This document shows, piece by piece, positions 32,027 through 40,808 of a stretch of DNA of 64,000 nucleotides (position 1 is the stretch's first letter; every line of letters starts with the position of its first letter). The notes below the pieces were generated by a model that saw nothing but the letters and a program-made list of their open reading frames with translations, did not search any database and was not told the origin of the DNA. A program made the position numbers and the translations under genes. Origin of the DNA: Kribbella jiaozuonensis (GTDB lineage Bacteria; Actinomycetota; Actinomycetes; Propionibacteriales; Kribbellaceae); NCBI RefSeq assembly GCF_005233875.1, contig NZ_SZPZ01000001.1, positions 186,001 to 250,000 on the forward strand, written 5' to 3'.

Positions 32027-34330
32027 ATGTCCGCGCTGCTTGCACCACAAGCGGTGGATCTTTCGTCGAGCAACACCACTCTGGTGATTGTCGTCGGGGT
32101 GATCGCGATCCTCGCGGTCGTCATCGCGATGGTCTTCCGGGGCCAGGTGCTTGCCGCGAACGATGGCACCGAGAACATGAAGACGATCGCCGCGGCGGTT
32201 CAGGAAGGCGCATCGGCGTACCTGAACCGGCAGTTCCGGACATTGTCGATCTTCGCCGTGGTTGCGTTCCTGTTGCTGTTCCTGCTGCCGGCGCACACCG
32301 ACGGCGGCAACGAGACCACGCTGAAGATCTTCCGCTCCGTCTTCTTCCTGATCGGTGCGGGCTTCTCCGCCGCGATCGGGTACCTGGGCATGTGGCTCGC
32401 GACGCGCGCCAACGTCCGGGTCGCCGCGGCTGCCCGCGACGAGGGACGCAACCCGGCGATGCGGGTCGCGTTCCGCACCGGCGGCACCGTCGGCATGGCG
32501 ACCGTGGGCCTCGGCCTGTTCGGCGCCGCGCTGGTCGTGCTGATCTTCAAGGGTGACGCCCCGACCGTGCTCGAGGGCTTCGGCTTCGGCGCCGCGATGC
32601 TCGCCATGTTCATGCGTGTCGGCGGCGGTATCTTCACCAAGGCCGCCGACGTCGGCGCGGACCTGGTCGGCAAGGTCGAGCAGAACATCCCCGAGGACGA
32701 CCCCCGGAACGCGGCGACGATCGCCGACAACGTGGGCGACAACGTCGGCGACTGCGCCGGTATGGCGGCCGACCTGTTCGAGTCGTACGCCGTGATGCTG
32801 GTGGCCTCGCTGATCCTGGGCAAGGCTGCGTTCGGTGAGCAGGGCCTGATCTTCCCGCTGATCGTGCCGACCATCGGCGCGGTCACCGCGATCATCGGTG
32901 TCTTCCTGACCCGTCCGCGGACCGGTGAGAACGGCCTGCGCACGATCAACCGGGCCTTCTACATCTCCGCGGTCATCTCTGCCGTGCTCTGTGCGGTGGC
33001 AGCGTTCGTCTACCTGCCGAGCAGCTTCAAGGACCTGACCGGCGCGACCGAGACGATCGCCGCGTACGACGGCGACCCGCGGCTGATTGCCACCGTTTCG
33101 GTGATCATCGGCATCGTGCTGGCGGCCGTCATCCTGGCGCTCACCGGTTACTACACGGGCACCGAGGACAAGCCGGTCCGCGACGTCGGCAAGACCTCGC
33201 TGACCGGTGCCGCGACCGTGATCCTGTCCGGTATCTCGGTCGGCTTCGAGTCCGCCGTCTACACCGCCGTGGTGATCGCGGCGGCCGTGTACGGCGCCTT
33301 CCTGGTCGGCGGTTCCGGTGTGGTCGCGCTGTTCGCGATCGCGCTGGCCGGCTGCGGTCTGCTCACCACCGTCGGCGTCATCGTCGCGATGGACACCTTC
33401 GGTCCGGTCTCCGACAACGCGCAGGGCATCGCCGAGATGTCCGGTGACGTGGACGGCGAGGCGGCCCAGATCCTGACCGAACTGGACGCCGTCGGCAACA
33501 CCACCAAGGCCATCACCAAGGGCATCGCGATCGCGACCGCCGTACTGGCCGCGACCGCGCTGTTCGGCTCGTTCACCGACGCGATCCGGACGTCGCTGGC
33601 CGACAACTACCCGAAGTTCGAGGCCGACGCACTGGTCTTCAACCCGGGCACGCTGGTCGGCATCATCCTCGGTGCGGCCGTGGTGTTCATGTTCTCCGGT
33701 CTGGCCATCAACGCCGTCGGCCGCGCCGCCGGTGCGGTCGTCTACGAGGTACGTCGGCAGTTCCGCGACATCCCCGGGATCATGGAGGGGACGGGCAAGC
33801 CGGAGTACGGCAAGGTCGTCGACATCTGCACCCGGGACTCGCTGCGGGAGCTGGCCACGCCTGGTCTGCTCGCACTGACCGCGCCGATCGCCGTCGGCTT
33901 CGGCCTCGGCGCCGCGGCCCTGGCCGGCTACCTGGCCGGTGCGATCGGCGCCGGCACGCTGATGGCGGTCTTCCTGGCCAACTCCGGTGGTGCCTGGGAC
34001 AACGCCAAGAAGCTGGTCGAGGACGGCAACTGGGGCGGCAAGGGTTCGCCCGCGCACGAGGCCACCGTCATCGGTGACACCGTCGGCGACCCGTTCAAGG
34101 ACACCGCCGGCCCGGCCATCAACCCGCTGATCAAGGTGATGAACCTGGTCTCGGTGCTGATCGCTCCGGCCGTCGTCGGGATGTCGGCGATCGGCGACGA
34201 CCCGAACAAGACGCTCCGGATCATCATCGCGGTCGTCGCGGTGATCATCCTGGCCGCCGCGGTCTACGTCTCGAAGCGCCGGGAGTCGGTCATCTCCGAC
34301 ACTCCGGCCGAGGTCAACGCGGCCGCGTAG
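32027..34330 (+). CDS. hppA: membrane-bound proton-translocating pyrophosphatase, K+-independent
   Basis: 767 residues, about 16 membrane segments, start ATG 32027 after AAGGAGGA. Substrate motifs include DVGADLVGKVEQNIPEDDPR, then NVGDNVGDCAGMAADLFES, and the C-terminal VIGDTVGDPFKDTAGPA. Residue 494 in GNTTKAITKG is Lys, the marker of the K+-independent class (Ala in K+-dependent enzymes). It couples hydrolysis of pyrophosphate to proton pumping. A possible TAGAGT -10 element lies upstream, and a terminator follows the gene. Confidence 0.95.
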   Translation: MSALLAPQAVDLSSSNTTLVIVVGVIAILAVVIAMVFRGQVLAANDGTENMKTIAAAVQEGASAYLNRQFRTLSIFAVVAFLLLFLLPAHTDGGNETTLKIFRSVFFLIGAGFSAAIGYLGMWLATRANVRVAAAARDEGRNPAMRVAFRTGGTVGMATVGLGLFGAALVVLIFKGDAPTVLEGFGFGAAMLAMFMRVGGGIFTKAADVGADLVGKVEQNIPEDDPRNAATIADNVGDNVGDCAGMAADLFESYAVMLVASLILGKAAFGEQGLIFPLIVPTIGAVTAIIGVFLTRPRTGENGLRTINRAFYISAVISAVLCAVAAFVYLPSSFKDLTGATETIAAYDGDPRLIATVSVIIGIVLAAVILALTGYYTGTEDKPVRDVGKTSLTGAATVILSGISVGFESAVYTAVVIAAAVYGAFLVGGSGVVALFAIALAGCGLLTTVGVIVAMDTFGPVSDNAQGIAEMSGDVDGEAAQILTELDAVGNTTKAITKGIAIATAVLAATALFGSFTDAIRTSLADNYPKFEADALVFNPGTLVGIILGAAVVFMFSGLAINAVGRAAGAVVYEVRRQFRDIPGIMEGTGKPEYGKVVDICTRDSLRELATPGLLALTAPIAVGFGLGAAALAGYLAGAIGAGTLMAVFLANSGGAWDNAKKLVEDGNWGGKGSPAHEATVIGDTVGDPFKDTAGPAINPLIKVMNLVSVLIAPAVVGMSAIGDDPNKTLRIIIAVVAVIILAAAVYVSKRRESVISDTPAEVNAAA

Positions 34331-34361
34331 TTCGCAGTACTGACAGCAGCAGCTGATGAAG

Positions 34362-34391
34362 CGGCCCGCCGGTCTGATCGGCGGGCCGTTT
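34362..34391 (+). terminator. terminator after hppA
   Basis: A 10-bp stem (34362-34371 with 34379-34388, loop GTCTGAT) followed by TTT. Confidence 0.8.
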
Positions 34392-34469
34392 CGCATGTCT
34401 GGACCCAGACCGGTGACCGCCTTACTGTCGATACGACGAAACGTCCGTTGGGGGGAGGTGGCAGGACCT

Positions 34470-35672
34470 ATGTCTCCCCGTCGATCGGCGATCGCCCTGC
34501 TGCTTCTGGTCGTGGCAGGTCTGGTGGGTACGGCGCAGTCGGCGTACGCCGCGACGCCCGATGCCACCTACCTCAACACAGCACACCAGCTCAATCTGAC
34601 GATCATCCAGGCGTCCCACGCGGCGAATGCCCAGGGCCAGAGCTCGTGCGTGCGAAGCGTCGGTACGCAGATGGAACGCGATCACCGCCGGCTCGCCGCG
34701 CAGGAGTCCGAGCTCGCCGGCCGATTCGGTATCAAGCTCGCGACGCTGCCTTCAGTCCAGCAGCGCGAACAGCTCGACGCGCTGGGAGCCAAGGCCGGGA
34801 CCTCGTCGTACGACGCTGCTTGGCTCGCGTTGCAGCGGCAGCTGCACCAGGAGTACCTCGCGTTGATCAACGGCGATGTGCCGAAGAGCGCCTCGCCTGC
34901 CGTCGAGTCATTGGCCGAGGGCGCCAAGCCCGTGGTCCAGATGCACCTGGACATGGTGACGCCCACCTGCCACATCGTGACCAGCAAGCCGGTCGTGCCG
35001 ACCGGCGACGGCGGCCAGGTGGGCGATGCCCAGAAGGCTCGCTCGCGCGCGGCGTTGATCCTGCTCGGCATCGGAGTACTGCTGTTGCTCGGCAAGGCGA
35101 TCTCGATGCGGCGCCGGCTCCTCGGTTTTGCGGCGATCGGCGCCGGGCTGGTGATGGTGTTCGGTGGGCAGCCCAATAACGCGGGACAGGTTCCGAAGGC
35201 CGGAAATTCCGCGGAAGAACGGGAAGCTGCCATCCCACCGGTCCGGTTGAAGCTGCAAGGCGTCGAGAACGCGCCGGTGCAGGCGGTCGCCACAGGAAGC
35301 GACGGCCAGCTGCAGATGCCGACATCTCCGAACGCCGTGGGCTGGTGGGCGGCGGGCGCGGCCCCGGGCTCCGACGGTGGCACTGTTCTGCTCGCCGGGC
35401 ACGTGGACACGGCCCGGTCCGGGCCGGCGGTGTTCGCAGGGCTCTCCGCAGTACCGGTGGGTGCCAAGGTCTCGGTGACGGGTGGGGACGGACACGTGCA
35501 CCGGTACAAGATCGTGGCTCGGCGCACCTATCTGCAGAGTGCCTTGCCGCGCGACCTTTTCCAGGGTGCCGGAAAGCCGCGGCTGGTGCTGGTCACCTGC
35601 ACCGGCTCGTACGACCACAAAGCACACCGTTACACGCACAACCTGGTGCTGTACGGCGTCCCGGTGGTCTGA
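34470..35672 (+). CDS. DUF4142 - class F sortase fusion protein
   Basis: 400 residues from ATG 34470 (MSPRRSAIALLL). A signal-like helix ends QSAYA-AT. Residues 30-165 form a ferritin-like DUF4142 domain (TYLNTAHQLNLTIIQASHAA, then MERDHRRLAAQESELA). Two membrane helices at about 190-230 (AALILLGIGVLLLLGKAI and LGFAAIGAGLVMVFGGQ) follow. The C-terminal 160 residues are a class F/E-type sortase with LAGHVDTA (His311), VLVTCTG (Cys377) and HRYTHNLVLYG. Sortases ligate LPxTG-type proteins to peptidoglycan. The fusion is unusual; no sorting-signal substrate is seen in this window. Confidence 0.8.
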   Translation: MSPRRSAIALLLLVVAGLVGTAQSAYAATPDATYLNTAHQLNLTIIQASHAANAQGQSSCVRSVGTQMERDHRRLAAQESELAGRFGIKLATLPSVQQREQLDALGAKAGTSSYDAAWLALQRQLHQEYLALINGDVPKSASPAVESLAEGAKPVVQMHLDMVTPTCHIVTSKPVVPTGDGGQVGDAQKARSRAALILLGIGVLLLLGKAISMRRRLLGFAAIGAGLVMVFGGQPNNAGQVPKAGNSAEEREAAIPPVRLKLQGVENAPVQAVATGSDGQLQMPTSPNAVGWWAAGAAPGSDGGTVLLAGHVDTARSGPAVFAGLSAVPVGAKVSVTGGDGHVHRYKIVARRTYLQSALPRDLFQGAGKPRLVLVTCTGSYDHKAHRYTHNLVLYGVPVV

Positions 35673-35852
35673 GCCGTTTGGTAGTCACTTCCACCTGCGA
35701 CCGACCGAAGTACGGGCGTCCGTCGACTTTCGGCTGATGCGCCAAGACCCTCGCATAGGGGATCGTCGGGGTCGTGGTCAGGGCTTTAACCGATAGCTGC
35801 CGACGTCCGGCGGACGGCAGAATCAACCCACGGGTGGACACACCGGATCCGC

Positions 35853-35878
35853 CCGGGGTCCGATGATCCGGACCCCGG
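35853..35878. other. 10-bp hairpin in gap before ABC-2 genes
   Basis: CCGGGGTCCG (35853-35862) pairs with CGGACCCCGG (35869-35878), loop ATGATC. It lies between the sortase gene and the ABC ATPase. It may be a terminator lacking a U-tract or a leader hairpin. Confidence 0.5.
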
Positions 35879-35942
35879 TGACCTCGATACTGAGAGCTAC
35901 ACAGTCCACTACCAGGTGCGCCACCGAAAGAGGAGTACGGCG

Positions 35943-36935
35943 ATGATCGAGGCAAAGGGCCTCACCAAGCGATACGGCGCAACAGTTGCCGTTGACAACC
36001 TGTCTTTCGAGGTGAAACCGGGAAAGGTGACCGGCTTCCTCGGCCCGAACGGGGCCGGTAAGTCGACCACCATGCGGATGATCCTCGGTCTCGACACCCC
36101 GACGTCCGGCGAGGTCACGATCGACGGACAGCGCTACCGGGATCTGCACCGGCCGCTGACCAAGGTCGGCGCGCTGCTGGACGCCAAGTGGGTGCACCCG
36201 AACCGCTCGGCGCGTGCGCACCTGACCTGGATGGCCGCTTCCAACAAGCTGCCGAAGGACTCGGTCGACAAGGCCCTGGAGATGGTCGGCCTGTCCGCGG
36301 TCGCGAACAAGCGGGCCGGCGCCTTCTCACTGGGTATGTCGCAGCGGCTCGGCATCGCCGGCGCACTGCTCGGCGACCCGGAGGTGCTGCTCTTCGACGA
36401 GCCGGTCAACGGCCTCGACCCCGAGGGCATCGTCTGGATCCGTACGTTCATGCACCGGCTGGCCGACGAAGGCCGGACCGTGCTGGTCTCCAGCCACCTG
36501 CTGTCCGAGATGGCGCTGACCGCCGAGGACCTGGTCGTGATCGGCCGCGGCAAGCTGATCGCGCAGAGCACGACGCAGGAGTTCGTCGACCGGGCCAGTG
36601 GTACGACGGTCAAGGTCCGTACGCCGCAGCTCGACCAGCTGGCCGGCGTACTGCACCAGCAGCAACTGGTCACCCGGATCGAGGACGTCGAGAACGAGGG
36701 CAAGGTGCTCTTCGTCGAGGGCGACCTGACCACCGACCAGATCGGCGAGACGGCCGCCGCGCACGGCATCGTGCTGCACGAGCTGACGCTGCAGCGCGGT
36801 TCGCTGGAGCAGGCGTTCATGCAGATGACCGGTGACTCGGTCGAGTACCACGCGCACGACGAGATCGCTGCCGTGACCGAGCTCGACGCGCCGTCGGGCG
36901 CCGAGGTGGCCGCGGGTCCGAAGGAGGACAACTGA
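35943..36935 (+). CDS. ABC-2 type transporter ATPase
   Basis: 330 residues from ATG 35943 after AGGAG. Walker A is LGPNGAGKSTTMRMILGL. The signature region is degenerate, AFSLGMSQRLGIAGAL, which fits the ABC-2/DrrA-type group. Walker B VLLFDEPVNGLDPEG and switch VLVSSHLLSEM are normal. The C terminus carries a DrrA-like extension (ITVKVRT-type beta region, then an acidic tail). It is paired with the permease encoded 1 bp downstream. It probably exports a lipid or antibiotic-like molecule; cargo unknown. Confidence 0.92.
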   Translation: MIEAKGLTKRYGATVAVDNLSFEVKPGKVTGFLGPNGAGKSTTMRMILGLDTPTSGEVTIDGQRYRDLHRPLTKVGALLDAKWVHPNRSARAHLTWMAASNKLPKDSVDKALEMVGLSAVANKRAGAFSLGMSQRLGIAGALLGDPEVLLFDEPVNGLDPEGIVWIRTFMHRLADEGRTVLVSSHLLSEMALTAEDLVVIGRGKLIAQSTTQEFVDRASGTTVKVRTPQLDQLAGVLHQQQLVTRIEDVENEGKVLFVEGDLTTDQIGETAAAHGIVLHELTLQRGSLEQAFMQMTGDSVEYHAHDEIAAVTELDAPSGAEVAAGPKEDN

Positions 36936-36936
36936 C

Positions 36937-37701
36937 ATGTCGGTGATCACTGTCGAGCGGATCAAGCTCTTCTCCACCCGCTCGCCGTGGTGGTGCATGA
37001 TCGTCGCAGCCGTGCTGACCGTCGGGTTCGCGGCGCTGACGACCGGCTTCCTCAAGGGCGCCGACGAGCAGCAGGCGACGATCTTCATCACCCAGCCGGG
37101 CGCACAGCTCAGCCAGATGGTGATGATGGTGATGGCCGCGCTGGCCGTCACCACCGAGTACCGGTTCGGCACCATCCGGACCAGCTTCCAGGCCGTTCCG
37201 CAGCGCGCCGCGCTGCTGCTGGGCAAGACCGCGGTGGTCGCGTTCCTGTCCGGTGTCATCGGCCTGATCGCGTCCTTCGGCGCGTGGGGCGTCGGCAGCC
37301 TGTTCGCCAGCAACGCGGACCTGTCGATCAACACCGGGGCCGAGTGGCGGCTGCTGGCCGGTCAGGGCCTGGTCTTCGCGATCTCCGCGGTGATCGCGGT
37401 TGCGGTCGGCATCCTGATCCGGCAGAGCGCCGGTGCGATCGCGATCCTGATCCTCTGGCCGCTGCTGGTCGAGAACCTGGTCAACCTGATCCCCAAGGTC
37501 GGCGACGACCTGGCCCGGTGGGCGCCGTTCGCGAACGGCAGCTCGTTCCTGAACCAGGGCCAGGACTTCGGTCTGGCCGGTGCGGGCGCCGGGGGCAGCG
37601 ACTTCGCTCTCGGTCCCTGGTGGGCACTGCTGTACTTCGCCGGCTGGGCGGCCGCGCTGATGGCGATCGCCCTCTTCTCGGCGAGCAAGCGCGACGCATA
37701 G
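36937..37701 (+). CDS. ABC-2 type transporter permease
   Basis: 254 residues with about six membrane segments. It starts MSVITVERIKLFSTRSPWWC, the typical N terminus of ABC-2 membrane proteins, and has MMVMAALAVTTEYRFGTIRT (a hallmark of the DrrB/NatB-like group). The central LVFAISAVIAVAVGILIRQS and C-terminal ALLYFAGWAAALMAIALFS are helices. It partners with the adjacent ATPase; a strong hairpin follows downstream. Confidence 0.9.
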   Translation: MSVITVERIKLFSTRSPWWCMIVAAVLTVGFAALTTGFLKGADEQQATIFITQPGAQLSQMVMMVMAALAVTTEYRFGTIRTSFQAVPQRAALLLGKTAVVAFLSGVIGLIASFGAWGVGSLFASNADLSINTGAEWRLLAGQGLVFAISAVIAVAVGILIRQSAGAIAILILWPLLVENLVNLIPKVGDDLARWAPFANGSSFLNQGQDFGLAGAGAGGSDFALGPWWALLYFAGWAAALMAIALFSASKRDA

Positions 37702-37775
37702 AAGCCACCCCGGTCGAGGTTGAGGGGCCCTGGCCGGGGCAGGGAGCCCGGTCGGGCTGAGGGGTCCTGGCCGCG

Positions 37776-37822
37776 ACGGCCCGTGGTACATCCGGGAGAC
37801 CGGATGGACCACGGGCCGTTTC
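37776..37822 (+). terminator. terminator after ABC-2 permease
   Basis: A 12-bp outer stem (37776-37787 with 37808-37819) enclosing an inner CATCCG/CGGATG stem, followed by TTCTCC. It lies between the permease and the DUF2785 gene. Confidence 0.85.
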
Positions 37823-37875
37823 TCCTGTTGATCAAGGGTTGGCGGGTGGCCCGGCGAGCGTCTACGGTGCCGCGC

Positions 37876-38670
37876 ATGACCGATTGGGCGCAGGTGCGCG
37901 AGGCGGGCTACGCGGTCCCTGAGGGCCGCTCCACGGGCGAGTTGGTGGCCGAGTTGGTGGGCATGCTGCGATCGCCGGATCCCGTCGTACGGGATCGCCA
38001 GGCGTACGCCGTACTTGCGACCTGGATCGGCCGCGGGGTGCTGACGGCCGAGGAGCTGCGGGCGCTCGGTGACGAGATGATTCCGCGGTTCGGCGACCCG
38101 GAGATCCAGGCGCGGACGTTCGCGCCGCTGATCCTCGACTGCATCGTGGCCGCCGGGGTCTACGAGCCGCATTGGGTGCCGCCGTTCGAGCGCTGGTACG
38201 TCGCCGAGGAGGACCTGCGCGGGTACGACGAGAAGCTCGGCTGGCTGCACGCGATCGCGCACGGGGCCGATCTGCTCGGGACGCTCGGGCAGCACGCGGC
38301 GGTCGAGCCGATCCAGATGCTCCGGCTGGGGATCGGGCGGTTGCTGACGCCCACGGCGTACGTGCTGCGCGATATGGAGGACGACCGGCTCGGGTACGCG
38401 CTGGCGGCGACGCTGACGCGCGAGGACCTGACCGAGTCCGATGCGGTCGAATGGCTCGATCCGGTGATCCGGGCGTTGTCGAACCCGCCTGCCGAGGGGA
38501 TCACTCCCGAGGTGACGAACACTATCCGGACGTTGCGGGTTGTATACGTGCTGGCCGATCACGGCCCGCGGGTCGGGGATGAGAAAAAGCTCACGCCGAT
38601 CCCGCACCGCGAACAGGTCAAGACAAGGCTGGCGGACGTGTTCCGGATCGTCACGCCGTACTATCTCTGA
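37876..38670 (+). CDS. DUF2785 protein
   Basis: 264 residues starting MTDWAQVREAGYAVPEG. It is an alpha-helical HEAT-like protein with the family signature EKLGWLHAIAHGADLL. DUF2785 proteins are cytoplasmic, lack known catalytic residues and have no assigned function. It is preceded by a terminator, so it is probably transcribed separately from the ABC-2 genes. Confidence 0.82.
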   Translation: MTDWAQVREAGYAVPEGRSTGELVAELVGMLRSPDPVVRDRQAYAVLATWIGRGVLTAEELRALGDEMIPRFGDPEIQARTFAPLILDCIVAAGVYEPHWVPPFERWYVAEEDLRGYDEKLGWLHAIAHGADLLGTLGQHAAVEPIQMLRLGIGRLLTPTAYVLRDMEDDRLGYALAATLTREDLTESDAVEWLDPVIRALSNPPAEGITPEVTNTIRTLRVVYVLADHGPRVGDEKKLTPIPHREQVKTRLADVFRIVTPYYL

Positions 38671-38977
38671 GCTCTCTCAGGCGATGCAGGGCTGTCGGCA
38701 ACTACCTGACGGAGTACGACGCATCCGACTTTCGTCTTGTTTTTCCCTGAATCCTCCCCGAGCAACGGCATGTCGAGGTCCAGGGCGGAGTACAGGTGAA
38801 GTCAGGTGGCAGTGGAGGCTCGTCCGTGACAAGGTCTCTGCTGGCAGGCCATGGCCCCCTCCCATGGTGGTGCCAACGCCACTACCCAAGTAGTGCCAAC
38901 ACCATCAGATCTGGTCCCCGGCAAGGTTAGCTTTGAGCTACAAGGCCGTCGGGGGCAGCGGGTTCTAGAGAGGGCGC
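38671..38977. other. 307-bp gap before cytochrome P450 gene
   Basis: No gene is seen. It should carry the P450 promoter. Two GTGCCAAC(A/G)CCA direct repeats (38870-38881, 38893-38904), spaced 23 bp start-to-start, stand out. Confidence 0.4.
38870..38904. promoter_or_regulatory. GTGCCAAC(A/G)CCA direct-repeat pair upstream of P450
   Basis: Two 12-bp units differing at one position, spaced 23 bp, about two helical turns. They lie about 75-110 bp before the P450 start and may be a regulator site. Confidence 0.35.
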
Positions 38978-40291
38978 GTGGAAGTCATGGTTGCGACATA
39001 CCTGAAGAGATGGGTCGGCAACCGCATTCTCAGTAGGACCACCCGCAAGGGTGGTCTCGACCTGTCGAAGATGCGGATGTTCCCCAGCTCGGTCTCGATG
39101 CCGCTGCGCCGGCAGGGTCTCGACCCGGTGCCGGAGCTCGCGGAGGTGCGGGAGACCGAGCCGGTGCACAAACTGGCCCACCTGTTCGGGCTGAACGTAT
39201 GGGTGGTCAGCGGGCATGCCGAGGCGAAGGCCGTGCTCGCCGACACGACGAACTTCAGCAACGACATCCGGCCGCTGGTCGGCTCGGACCCGAACAAGCC
39301 GTCGGAAGGTATCGGCGGGCTCGGGTTCACCGATCCGCCGGACCACACGCGGCTGCGGAAGCTGCTCACCCCCGAGTTCACCAAGCGCAAGCTGGCCCGG
39401 CTGGAGCCGGCGATCGAGAAGATCGTCAACGACCAGCTGGACCAGATGGAGGCCAAGGGGCCGGTCGTCGACATCGTCGCCGACTTCGCGTTCAACGTGC
39501 CGTTCCTGTTGATCGCCGATCTGCTCGGGGTCGAGGAGCAGGACCGCGATCGTTTCCGTGCGCTCGGGCCGGCGCGGTTCGACCTGTCCGGTGGCGGTAT
39601 CGGGGTGTTCGGATCGGCTTCGGAGTCGCGGGACTTCCTGTTCGAGATCGTCCGCAAGCAGCGGACGAACCCGGGCGACGGGCTGATCGGGTCGATCATT
39701 CGCGAGCAGGGTGACGATCTCGACGACGTCGAGCTCGGCGGTCTCGCCGACGGGGTGTTCCTGGGCGGGTACGAGACGTCCGCGAGCATGCTCGCGCTCG
39801 GGACGCTGGTGCTGCTGCGCGACCCGAAGAACTTCGAGATGATCCGGAACGAGCCCGGTTCGGTCGACGGGATCGTGGAGGAGTTGCTGCGGTACCTGAC
39901 GGTTGTCCAGGTCGCGTTCCCGCGGTTCGCGCGGCACGACCAGGAGCTGTTCGGCCAGCAGGTGAAGAAGGGCGACCTGGTCGCGGTATCGCTGTCCGGC
40001 GCGGACCGGGACAAGCAGATCTTCGGCGCTGATGCCGAGGACTTCTACCCCCGTCGTACGGTGTCCTCCGCCCACCTCGCCTTCGGCCACGGCATGCACC
40101 GCTGTGTCGGCGCGGAACTCGCGCGGATGGAGTTGCGGGCCGCATTCACCGCGCTGGCCCACCGCTTCCCGGACCTGTCCCTCGCCGTACCCGAAGAACA
40201 ACTCCGCTTCCGCGACTTCTCCATCGTCTACGGCGTCGAATCCCTCCCCGTCCAACTCCACGCAGCCTCCACCAACCAAGCCGCCGTCTAA
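38978..40291 (+). CDS. cytochrome P450
   Basis: 437 residues, start GTG 38978 with GAGAGG upstream; ATG 38987 (MVATYLKRW) is an alternative. The I-helix reads VFLGGYETSASML (GGxET), the ExxR motif is EELLRYLTV, and the heme-binding loop is FGHGMHRCVGAELARME with Cys376. It is a bacterial class soluble P450 of the CYP105/107-like group. No ferredoxin or reductase gene is adjacent, so electrons come from elsewhere. Substrate unknown. Confidence 0.93.
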   Translation: MEVMVATYLKRWVGNRILSRTTRKGGLDLSKMRMFPSSVSMPLRRQGLDPVPELAEVRETEPVHKLAHLFGLNVWVVSGHAEAKAVLADTTNFSNDIRPLVGSDPNKPSEGIGGLGFTDPPDHTRLRKLLTPEFTKRKLARLEPAIEKIVNDQLDQMEAKGPVVDIVADFAFNVPFLLIADLLGVEEQDRDRFRALGPARFDLSGGGIGVFGSASESRDFLFEIVRKQRTNPGDGLIGSIIREQGDDLDDVELGGLADGVFLGGYETSASMLALGTLVLLRDPKNFEMIRNEPGSVDGIVEELLRYLTVVQVAFPRFARHDQELFGQQVKKGDLVAVSLSGADRDKQIFGADAEDFYPRRTVSSAHLAFGHGMHRCVGAELARMELRAAFTALAHRFPDLSLAVPEEQLRFRDFSIVYGVESLPVQLHAASTNQAAV

Positions 40292-40310
40292 CAAACCGCT
40301 CCGCGACAGC

Positions 40311-40567
40311 CAAAGGACACCGCTTCGCGGCGGCTGTTCTTTTGGCCGCTCCGCGGCGGCGCAACCGTCATCCGCCTCGCCCCCACCGGGCGAGGCGGAT
40401 GTGTTTCCGGCGGCAACAAAGGACACCGCTCCGCGGCGACTGCCTTTCGGCCGCTCCGCGGCGAGCACGATCGCACCCCGAGCTGCTCCTTACGGGCGAC
40501 GCGAATGTTTCTGACGCGAACAAAGGACACCGCTTCGCGGCGGCAGTTCTTTGGCCGCTTCGCGGCG
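40311..40567. repeat. three about 105-bp interspersed palindromic repeats
   Basis: The unit CAAAGGACACCGCTYCGCGG... starts at 40311, 40417 and 40521 (spacing 106 and 104 bp). Each unit has two copies of CCGCTYCGCGGCG. The spacers after units 2 and 3 share GATCGCACCCCGAGCTG. The layout resembles a REP/MITE-like family. Confidence 0.85.
40370..40400 (+). terminator. hairpin downstream of P450
   Basis: A 12-bp perfect stem (40370-40381 with 40389-40400, loop CCCACCG) followed by GTGTTTCC. A probable P450 terminator that lies between repeat units 1 and 2. Confidence 0.6.
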
Positions 40568-40808
40568 TGCGTGATCGCACCCCGAGCTGTCCTGTCCGGG
40601 TGAGGGGCTGCGTCTGTGCGCTCAGCGAGCCACGAGACCACCGGTCGGACGACCCTCGGCGCCTCCGGCGATATGCCGGCGTCGATCGTGTCAGGCGACC
40701 CGGTGTGGGCCGGCGCAAGACACGATAGGTGGTGAAGGCCTTGCTGGCTGGTTGGATCCAAGTGGTGCTGACCGCGGTGCGGGACGGAACGACCTGGTGT
40801 GAAGCCTG

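Larger units (their letters stand above)
40292..40808. other. 517-bp intergenic region with repeats
   Basis: No coding gene is convincing here. It holds three interspersed repeats (40311-40567) and a terminator-like hairpin at 40370-40400. The remainder, 40568-40808, shows nothing I recognise. Open frames that cross it are artefacts of the Arg/Ala-rich repeat. Confidence 0.6.

Noticed and set aside
32012..34567. An 851-residue open frame antisense to hppA
   Set aside because: It mirrors hppA codons, is Arg/Asp/His-rich low complexity and has no domain; hppA itself is unmistakable.
36817..38607. A 596-residue antisense frame over the ABC-2 permease and DUF2785 genes
   Set aside because: It spans a terminator and two real genes, with typical shadow composition.
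38927..40468. A 513-residue frame antisense to the P450
   Set aside because: Reverse-strand shadow of the P450 plus the interspersed repeats.
40311..40567. CRISPR array
   Set aside because: Only three units of about 47 bp with related spacers and internal palindromes, and no cas genes; this is a REP/MITE-like repeat.
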